A DNA stretch of 64,000 nucleotides from Lepidodermella squamata. Lineage: Eukaryota; Gastrotricha. Location: assembly GCA_047495785.1 (NCBI GenBank), contig JBLDXI010000013.1:2170001-2234000 (forward strand), in the 5' to 3' direction. Made by a program: the position numbers and the translations under genes. Positions 55,453 through 64,000 of this stretch are shown here, in pieces. Numbering within the stretch: the stretch's first letter is position 1; each line of letters starts with the position of its first letter. The notes under the pieces were generated by a model, which was given only the letters and a program-made list of their open reading frames with translations, was not told the DNA's origin and did not search any database.

Positions 55453-57390
55453 TCAAAGGGTACTGTCTGCAGAAGTAATGCCACGCCCGGCTGTTGCTCG
55501 CGAAAAAGCTTCATCTTCCTCGTTCATCAGGGAAGAATAGGCCCAGCTGCAATATTAAAAACCTAATTAATAGGAGATCGAAAGTTAATATCATTTTCTT
55601 ACACTAAGGTTGTCTGACTTGGTCGCCATAGGAAACATATCGAGACTAGAACAATGAAGGCTATCACCGACCAAAACGCTTCATCTAACCACCATAATTG
55701 CCATTGCTTCAGAAAAACTCGGAGATGAAATGAGCCAAAAGGATGAAAGTTCAGAAAACTTACTGGACATGGAGCATTTAGTCCCAAGTATATTCGAATT
55801 GCGACAAATACGACGCTACCTTATTAAAAGAATTTTAAATAATTTAGGAATTTTTCAGTTTTTTCTGAAATTTCTCACTTGTAAAGCAAAGAGCCATGAT
55901 TCCGACCAATGCGTTGTAAACTGATAGTTTTTGCGTGTCACCGTGATGTTTCAGGATGCGAGCTGTTTTGAATAAACTCATAACGATCTAAGAAATAGGG
56001 AATCAACAAGACTCCAAATTTCGCGAAAAATGCTCTTACCCAAGCTATAGAGATTGCATTTCCGAATATTGCAGGAATTCGCGAGTAAATCACCATTTTC
56101 ACGTAAAAAGGCTGCGAAAAAATTTGGAATTTAATTTACGATTTTCATAAAATTCCCCAACCTTCAAAACCGACATAATTGCGGGAACTGTAACTGAAAT
56201 GAAGTAAAAAGTGCCGAAAATAGCGAGAGGGCTGAAAATCGATCGATTGAAGCGATTAGCTTTCGTGGATCCGTATCCCATCGCGATGACAATCAGCAGC
56301 AAACGAAGCGTAGTGCCTTTGATTGACTGAGCTATTTCGGCGGCGATGTTCCATTCAAGTCGAGGCGCTCCAGTTCTATTGACCCCGTAGGCCACCGTAA
56401 GGCTGAAAGCTGATTCTATGAAACCTGTGAAAATTGCAAGTGTGATATAGGAATGAAGTCGGACGACGCCTCGCCAGTCTTTGCCGCAGATTATGACCCA
56501 AACTAGGACTAGCAGGCAATAACCGGCCATAGAGCAGGCCCAGAAGGGGAGTAGAGGCTGGACAGGTGCTGGTAAGTAACCACCGCCTGATGTTCGAACG
56601 TGAATTTGCAGCTGAATTTTCCATTCACCAGTTTTTGAAGAATCATTCGTTATTCCACCGCCGATGTAGAGGACGTAGTTGCCCTTTTTCCATGTCGAAG
56701 CTATCGTGCCCTGCTGTGAAAATGTCAAAATTCAGTCCAAGTAAGGAAAATGATGAGTCCTTACTGATGTCACATTTTGATGTCGATGAGCCGAAGCAGA
56801 CGCGTTTTTACAGGTCGGATAATCCGTCGGTGGGGTAAGCTGTTCGTTCTGAATTAAAAAAACCGGATTAAAATCACCACCTTAATTGAAATAAAAATCA
56901 AACCAAAAGAGATCCAAATGAAGTCCACGCGTTGTTGCATTGTAATAAAGTAGTTTCACTCGCGATGAATTCCGTTAGGCTGCCGTTTTGGCAGGGTCGA
57001 CTAAACTGGTCCATCTTAATAAAACGAATAATTAACAAATATTTTTAGATTTTTTTGAAAGTTTTCACCGATAAAGAGTCGATTCGTACAGGACATGGAA
57101 CGTAACTCAGGACCCAGTTTAAATATAAAGTTGCATTGAACTTAGAATCGACCATACAACGAATGCCTGTGACTTGAATGTTGGCATTCTCGTTAGCTAG
57201 AAATCTCCTCGCTCGAAAAGTATTTTCCTGAAAAATTACTGGCTCAAATTTCAATTTCACAGATTTTCTAAAAATAACTGACCCCGTTTAATGTAACTGT
57301 CTCCCTAACTGGGTCGTAAACGGTAGCTGAGGCTGCAACGATGAGCAGCGAGATGTAGGATATCTTCTCAATAATTTGAACTTTGTACAT
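55453..57390 (-). CDS. TMEM87: TMEM87 orthologue (lung seven-transmembrane family)
   Basis: Ten short exons on the minus strand: 57390-57283, 57227-57069, 57014-56904, 56848-56765, 56713-56162, 56111-56040, 55987-55879, 55819-55764, 55706-55603, 55546-55453; 482 aa with every phase closing. Signal peptide, luminal domain with paired cysteines, then seven membrane segments. Family signatures include LPFWACSMAGYCLLVLVWVI, AEIAQSIKGTTLRLLLIVIA, GYGSTK, KTARILKHHGDTQKLSVY and LWWLDEAFW, and the WAYSSLMNEEDEAF tail. TMEM87 proteins are Golgi/secretory-pathway membrane proteins with a GOLD-like luminal domain. It is a conserved single-copy anchor, useful for synteny. Introns are 49-56 bases. Possible poly(A) signal on the minus strand at 55414-55409. 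Confidence 0.86.
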
Positions 57391-57654
57391 ATCTATCTGC
57401 TTAACAAAAAATGGAAGTGAATAATTGTCTGGTAGGAGGGTGCTGCTTTGAACAAACGACAATGATACGTTTGCCAGCTCACAGTACTTGCTATTGGCTA
57501 GCGATAACCCTGCGGCCTTATCAGTCGACGTTTTCCTCTGTAATTCCTTTAATATCACATAATGTTTGCACCGCGAAGGGCGGCAGAGAGAAAACAAAGG
57601 CCGTATCGCAATTTTATTCATGGTTATATGGTAAGACGAAATAAAAATGATTAA

Positions 57655-59645
57655 TCAAAAGTTGCGTGATCGTTCCTCAGCTGTTCTACCCGACGGCCGA
57701 GGCCTGTTATTACTGTTAACCGGCTCGACGTAATGAGGACTGAAATAATTCGGGTCATCGGGTATTGGCTCCTCGATAGGCGGTGGCAGGGAGGCGTCCG
57801 ACCTCCGCATAGTTGAAGCATCCGTGTACTCATCGTCCTCATCCAATTGGGGGTAAGGGGAGGTCCGATTAGCCTGCGAGTTTCTGCTAACCGGTTCCTC
57901 ATACACATCCCCCGGGTCTTTGTCAAACTCGTTTGGAGAGTAACTCCTCGACTGAACAGACAAGGCACTAGCCCGAGTTGTTGTACTTGTTGTGGATTGA
58001 GCTTTCCTCAACGCGACCTGTTGATGATATCTAGAAGACTTCGAGCCTCTTTGAGGAGTAACCATCGGCTGATTCGAAGCTATTGTTGAAACACTGAGGC
58101 TGTTAACTGATCTCAACTCGGCTTTAGCTGCAGGCGGTCTTTGCGGCTGCTGTTCCTCATCCTCAGTTACGCATAGTGTTGTAGAGCATCGATTTCTCAC
58201 TGCGATCAATTTTCCTTTGATCCTAACTCGATACGCGAATATGTTTATTCCGATGGAGATGATGATAAAAATTCCGAAAAATATCAGGGCTATTTCCGCG
58301 CCTGTAAGACTATCGTCGTCGGGAACAACAAATTTTTCTGAAAAAAAAGTAAAAAAATTTAAAACTAGATCAGTATTGAGTTATAGTCATACCTAGGCCG
58401 ACAATCGAAGTTAAAGGTATAATTGTCTTTGTCGTATTTATCTCATTTTTAGCCTCGCAGATGACTCGAAGGTGTTGATTTTTCGCGAGCCATTCGCAGG
58501 TCATACGAGGAACTATTGCTGAAACGTAATTGAAATCGCTAAGAGCCGTTAATATGATTTTGTTCGTTTCAGGGTCCTCAATACTCATAGTGAAAGACGT
58601 TACTCCAGGGCAGGTAGATGTTACTTTGCATTTTAAAACACAGAATTCCTCACTTTTTGTGTTAACATCCGTAACTAAAAATCATAGTTATTTACAGGAA
58701 ATTAAAAATAAATGACAAAGTACTCACGTGAAAATGTGAGGTTCTGAGGTTGGTATTTCAATGTCATCATCAGGTAAGCTCGATTGATTGAATCCTTGAT
58801 ATTAGCCGCCATCTGTGTTGTAGCATTCACAATTCCGGTGCACATCATCGGCCCGATTGTAGCAGCCTCGTCAGCTGTCAGGAAAAATCCGACTTTTTTC
58901 CCATCAGGATATCCCGGGTACTTCAGGATCCCCAAGTCACGGCCACTCCTCGGATCATTCGAGAAATCGCTGTGACCTGCTAGCGCGAATTCGGCGATTT
59001 GAAGCTGACCTTGCTCGTCGATGAATTGCCCCAGCCCTACGTCGAAAGTCAGCAGAGTTGGGAATGTGTTGAAAAGATAGGCTACGACGTCATAAGTTGC
59101 GCCTAAGGAAGAGATGTAACGATCTGAAACCCGTGACAGATTTTCCACGTCCTCAACGTTCACATCTGTAACCATAGGTCTCACTAAAGAGTTCAATCTT
59201 TGTTAAACATAAGCAATATTGAGTGATCTCGAGTTCATTTACCAGGAATGAAAATGTTAAGAATGTAAGGCTGGTAACTAACTCCGTCACATGCAGCTCC
59301 ATACTCTCCGCCAGCTGTCGCATTGATGCCTTCCATCTTAAAGTGATAGCCGTTTTTGTCATCGATCAACCATTCGATTTCGGAGGTTACATCGACCGGG
59401 TTGTTGACGGGTGATTTTACAAGAGTGAATAAGCTCTCATTACACGGTGGGTTGATTTTGAATAGGATTGTTCCAGTTGTGTCGTAACTAATCCACCTCC
59501 CTCTGATGTCATAACAAATGTTGTTAGATTGGCGGAAAAGCTTCTCAGGCGGGCATTCTGAAACAGCTTTCTCAAACCAAAATAGGAATAAGTGTAAATA
59601 TGTGCATGTGATTATATTGGCGATTCTGAGCAGTGCCTTTGCCAT
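57655..59645 (-). CDS. Single-pass membrane glycoprotein with tyrosine-motif tail
   Basis: Four exons on the minus strand: 59645-59243, 59183-58728, 58674-58393, 58337-57655; 607 aa, phases close. Signal peptide about residues 1-29. The ectodomain of about 360 residues has scattered cysteines and many N-glycosylation sites, with GGEYGAAC near 115 suggesting a beta-sandwich. One membrane segment (IALIFFGIFIIISIGINIFAY) is followed by a long tail with YEEPV, DDEYTDAS and YVEPV, which look like SH2-type phosphotyrosine sites. I do not recognise the family. The tail argues for a signalling receptor or adaptor-recruiting adhesion protein (inference). It is divergent from the gene at 60040, with 394 bases between start codons. 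Confidence 0.75.
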
Positions 59646-60039
59646 AAAAATTAACTTCTTTCAAAAGCAACTAACTCTGTCAACTCCGCATAATAGTTAT
59701 CTCATTCACTGGGGAGGAAAGGAATTGAGATTTTCTTATCTTCATTTTCTTCTATCGTTCTATGTCTCTTATCATCGGCAACATTCAACATTGAGTATTT
59801 TTCGATGAAAAATAGGGCGCCAAATTCATTGAAATAATTAAGCTAAAAAACTCGACAAGAAAACAAAAAACAATGGGAATGAGCCGAAATAAGTGTGAAT
59901 TTTATTGTTATGCTCTAAAAACGCCACAATTGTTATAGAAACATTGAGAAAGGATTAGGAACGCGGTCCTTAAAGCCTACAAGAGCTGACAGGCATTTAG
60001 GGCAATAATACTTGCCAGTTTTTTACATCAATATTCTTA
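59646..60039. other. Divergent promoter region
   Basis: Between the single-pass receptor (minus) and the second LDL-receptor-like gene (plus). No TATA box or repeat stands out. Confidence 0.45.
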
Positions 60040-63000
60040 ATGATATTGCCAATCTCTATAACAATCATTGTTATAATCAATAAAGGTTGATTTGATAAAA
60101 AAAATTGATTCGTGATCTAAAAATCTGTTTTCAGCTTTCAGTCAAACTACCAATGTCGGGCAGCTGACGATTTCAGTTCAGCCATCAATTTGGATCAACT
60201 ACACGGCAAATGCAACGATTACTTTCTCGTTCGATCCACCCTGCCCTAGCGCGTCGATTTTTTATAAAACACAACAACTTCGGGAAACTTGCGCTGCCGG
60301 GCCAGCTTGCCCTGGGTCGCAATTCTTCCCAGCTTCAACAGTGACATCAGAACCTTTCGGAGCTTGGATACGAGTTACAAATGTTAACCCAATGATGAAT
60401 GGTTACTTTTACGGAGTTTGCGGCTCGAATGGTCGAATTTATCGAACGCCCAATTCAACGAATGAAACTGCTGCGAATCTACTGATCGGCGTTAATCCTC
60501 GCCTGCTGTACATACGAATTTTCGCTGAAACCACCTTGGTCGCTAATTTAACGCGAATAGTCTCGGCTGATGGTTCGAGCGATCGTTTCATTCTGAATTC
60601 GTCGATTGTAAGCGCCGTTCCGTTGACTGGCTACAGCTACCTAGTTGTTTGGTTTGGGGCTGGGCGAGGGTTGGATCCAAACAATCGAGGCGACCCGACG
60701 AGGTCAACTTTCCGATTTACTGTACCGGCTTTCGATGGCGTCAGCGGCAATTACTCCTTCGCAACGAAAGGGAGCCCATCTCAACTATAGTAAGATTCAC
60801 TAAATCCGTTCCTAATATAACTTTGTTATCTCAGTGATGTAACACCCTATGGGGAATGGAACCAATACGTCATAAAGACGAGCGATCTAGCGAGTGCGGG
60901 GCTTTGTACAGTTGAGGGTACAGCGTTCTCCTATCTTCCTGGCGCTCCAGTCTCAGACAAAGTTTATTTCAAATTCGATGTGATCTACCCACTCAGTGTA
61001 GCTGCCATTACTGGTACGATTAATGGATGTTAAGACCTATTTCAGACATTATTTTTTTGAATAGTTGACCGAAGTCAGGGATGCTCATGTTTGTTCAAAT
61101 GCAAAACGGCCGCATGCCCTGCTACAACTCCGCCAAGGATAGATTGGATCTTCTTCGATAACGCAACAATCGCTTACCCAACTGACGTATTCTTTGGACG
61201 TTTTTACCACAATTTAAGTGATAAAACCTACTCCAGGTATCCTATCTGCGGGGCAATGTTCCAGGTAGTCCGGACAGCTATTCTATGAATAATTCTGCTT
61301 GCGATGCGATGTTTAAATCAATAATTAGTAAGCGTACCGCCTTGACTTACAACGCAAGATGTCGAGCATCTATCGGTGACTACACGACCTGGTCATACTA
61401 CACGACTTCTGCAATCAATATGCTATCAATGCCTGTCTACGATCTACTACGGCCGTGCCAACAGAGCGAGTTTCAATGCAAAACTAGTTTGATGTGCGTT
61501 CCGCTGATGAATCAATGCAACGGCAGGCCTGATTGTCCGGATGGTAGTGATGAACAAGGCTGTAACTCAGGTGTCTGTAGCAGAGATGAGTTTTACTGCT
61601 CTGGATCAAGTAAGCAATGTTTCGTGACAAATAATTTTTTATTCCTTTCATCTCAAAATCAGAGGAATGTATTCAAAATTTCAAGCGGTGTGACAGCGTG
61701 ATTGACTGTCTTGACAAATCTGTAAGATTTTCCTATGCTCATCTCGCTGAGCTCTGATTTGCTTATATACCACATAAGGACGAAGCGAATTGCTCGACTG
61801 CCTCGACGCCATGTGCTAGAACCTACTTCAGATGTGCCAGTAAACAGTGAGTATAGCAAATAAAATTGAAATTGATATTTGAAATGAATGTTTCCCTTTA
61901 TAGATGTGTTAGAGGAAGGTAAATCTTTCGTTTAGAAGACCGTACTGCCTCTTATAATATCGATATGCTAAGATATGTTTGTGACGACGATGAAGATTGC
62001 GGTACGATTTCCCGACTCTTAATCCTCCCAACAAGAATTTCTTATTATTGTATAGATGACGGAAGCGACGAAAGACAATGCGGAGGAACTGGAAGAGGGT
62101 GAGATTTTTCAGACTAGAGAAATGCGTCTTTGTTGGGAAGAGATCGCTGTCAAGATTTTTCCATGAAATCCGTAATTTTGGATAGCGATTTCCTATACAA
62201 AGTTTCATCCTTTATCCTCCATGGCATGTGATGGAATTATAAAGCCTACCGTTGGGTTTAGGGGACGGCTGACGGCAAGCGATCAGGAACCAGCAGTTCC
62301 GTATATTATTGAGCTTCAATAAGCGATTCGTTTATTATCGAGGATTTCATTATTTTCTTTGAAGGCCTATGGTTACAAACGCTTGCCTAAGCGGTCAATT
62401 CGTATGCAGTAACCAGCGTTGCATCTCTAACTTGTTAGTATGTGACCGGAATAACGATTGCGGAGACAACAGTGTATGTAAAATAATCATTACCAAGCTT
62501 TATCTTAGTATGCCCCTATAGGATGAAATCAGTTGTGGTTCTTACTACTCCGCAACTTGTGGCGAAGATGGGTACCAATGCAACAATGGAAAATGTGTCC
62601 TTTCCTCTGATCTGTGTGACGGAACGAACGATTGCAGTGAGATTTCTTTTCGAATTTCCAACTTCCAACGGCAAATATGTTTGTATTGCGTAGTTGATAA
62701 TAGCGACGAAAGCATCTGCAGCTTTCTGCCGGGTAGCAATCAGGTCATAATAACAACGCAGTCTCCAATCCTAGAGCCACCGAGCAGAGCGTTATGCCTA
62801 CCGGGTTATAGGCGCTGTGCTAATAGTCGATGCATTCTTGGTAGGTTTTTCCTTTACTAGGTTATTTTTGACATCGAAATCTCACAAACCAGATTGCTTT
62901 TTTAAGATTACCAATTTTGTGATGGTTCGAACGACTGCGGTAGGCAAAAATTACATTGCTTTTCTATGTTTTATCTTATCATCGTGTGTAAGGTGACCAA

Positions 63001-64000
63001 TCTGATGAGGATCCTGCTGTTTGCTCTACTTGCCCGGGCGATCGTTTTCATTGTCAAAACAACAAGTGTATAGCCGTAGCGTAAGCTTCCAGGCGATTGA
63101 AAATCCGCTCTGAAAGTTCTCCTGTATCTTAAGATACCTTTGCGACGGAATAAACCAGTGCGGCGATGGCAGTGACGAAGCTGCAGCGCTATGCCAAAAA
63201 TGCAGTTTGGCTGATAATATGTGGAAGTGCAAGAAGTCAAACAAGTGCATCCATGTCACTTTGCTGTGCTCGAACGGAGGTGGCTACTGCGGAATAATGG
63301 ACAACTCCGATGATTCGGCTGAAGCATGCGTGGTCGCAGCTGCATACGCGGCCGGAATTTCAAATGTCTGCCCGGAAGGTAAAATCCGCTGTAAAACGAA
63401 TTCCATTTGCGTCGACGTTAAAGATCTTTGTAATGGCGTATCTGAATGCTGCTCGTCATCATCGTCTTCCATGTACAGTGATTACGATGATTACGGACTT
63501 TTCGGAAGTCGAAATTTGGTAACCCTCGAGAACGATACACATATGGGATTTTGCGAAAAGACTGATGAAATAGGGTGTCTAAAGGACGCCTCATGCAGTG
63601 TGAACAACGGAGGTTGTGCCCGGAAGTGTTACTCCGTCGAACTGCCTCCAGAGCCAACTTTATGCGATGGAATGAAGAAATCTCAATCTGCCATTTACTG
63701 CGGCTGCCCTCAAGGCTATGAACGTCCGGCTGACAATCTGAAGCAATGCGTCGACATCGACGAGTGCAAGCAACCACTCGCTCACAATTGCTCCCATTTG
63801 TGCCAAAATACGGAGGGATCATTCAACTGCCTATGCCAAGAGGGCTATTCAAAGCCGAACAAAACAACCAACATGCAGGTTGACCTAGCAGCCTTAAATA
63901 AGGGGCTCTGCGAGGTCACTGGCGACTCTTCTGTTCCTGATATAGCTTACGTCAACGATGATACCATCCGCCTCTTGCGGAATAAAAAAGCCAGTATCCT
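60040..64000 (+). CDS. LDL-receptor-like protein, partial (runs off the window)
   Basis: Sixteen exons modelled: 60040-60085, 60135-60789, 60835-61013, 61065-61186, 61237-61609, 61673-61731, 61779-61846, 61904-61918, 61973-62001, 62056-62098, 62365-62473, 62522-62636, 62694-62840, 62907-62939, 62993-63080, 63134 to the window end; about 980 aa so far. The N-terminal region matches the genes at 48066 and 3942 (LTISVQPSIWINY, GVNPRLLYIRI, GLCTVEGTAF, CLFKCKTAACP). At least six LDLR class A repeats follow, several split by introns, then EGF units (DIDECKQPLAHNCSHLCQNTEG) and the beginning of a propeller (DIAYVNDDTIRLLRN). It is more intron-rich than its paralogue. The signal peptide is weak, so exon 1 is tentative; the 15-base exon at 61904 depends on frame alone. 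Confidence 0.78.
62250..62297 (+). repeat. Copy of the dispersed LINE 3'-end sequence, intronic
   Basis: GGGTTTAGGGGACGGCTGACG..AAGCGATCAGGAACC matches 22185-22250 and 7355-7391. It lies in the intron between 62098 and 62365 of the LDL-receptor-like gene. Confidence 0.75.

Noticed and set aside
57244-57297. 15-base intron in the TMEM87 orthologue
   Set aside because: Too short to splice; using GTCAGT at 57282 and the acceptor before 57227 gives a 55-base intron in frame.
61214-61288. Reading on in frame past 61187 to a stop, implying a truncated protein
   Set aside because: A 50-base intron (61187-61236) restores the frame and the GNVPGSPDSYSMNNSACD segment that aligns with the paralogues.
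1-64000. Prokaryotic features such as CRISPR arrays, operons and Shine-Dalgarno sites
   Set aside because: Spliced genes, poly(A) signals and nuclear tRNAs show a eukaryotic genome; no regularly spaced direct-repeat array was seen.

Overview
The window comes from a compact animal genome. Most genes have short introns (about 50-60 bases), AATAAA poly(A) signals, TATA boxes in front of small secreted-protein genes, and four intact nuclear-type tRNA genes. Gene content is metazoan: temptin-like proteins, PHM/DBH-type copper monooxygenases, LDL-receptor/EGF/YWTD proteins, a class C GPCR, a TMEM87 orthologue, papain-family proteases and a galaxin-like protein. A degenerate CCCTAA (TTAGGG-type) patch sits in one intron. 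I cannot name the species. Exon models were made by hand from splice sites, reading-frame closure and comparison among paralogues inside the window.

Layout. Bases 1-47,000 hold a tandem array of 14 genes with an N-terminal temptin domain (IPNG..VPHPC, GxGH, DSDGDG..TNGEELGDPxC, HPGVCEP), all on the + strand. Five (48, 2352, 9395, 10823, 14839) carry low-complexity linkers and a C-terminal double CxCxC module. Two (15913, 21611) are fused to a copper type II monooxygenase; the first keeps all six copper ligands and the second has lost three. One (27339) is little more than the domain. Six (28313, 29706, 39562, 41758, 44609, 46161) have Thr/Ser- or Gln/Pro-rich stalks and a hydrophobic C-terminus suggesting membrane or GPI anchoring. 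Between them lie two papain-like proteases, a galaxin-like protein, a secreted ankyrin-repeat protein, a class C GPCR and several transposon remnants.

Bases 48,000-64,000 hold two long LDL-receptor-like genes (48066 and 60040, the latter running off the window). A short paralogue lies near 3,942-6,862 on the minus strand and carries a tRNA cluster in a large intron. Two small antisense genes (49855-50259, inside an intron, and 54466-55026) encode stand-alone versions of the double CxCxC module found on the temptins. A TMEM87 orthologue and a single-pass receptor with tyrosine motifs complete the minus strand.

Reading of the whole. The locus looks like a rapidly duplicating family of extracellular proteins. 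One small calcium-loop domain has been recombined with a copper-enzyme domain, membrane anchors and what appears to be an undescribed cysteine module. Temptin was described as a water-borne pheromone of Aplysia, so a role in external signalling or secreted matrix is a reasonable hypothesis, but nothing in the DNA proves it.
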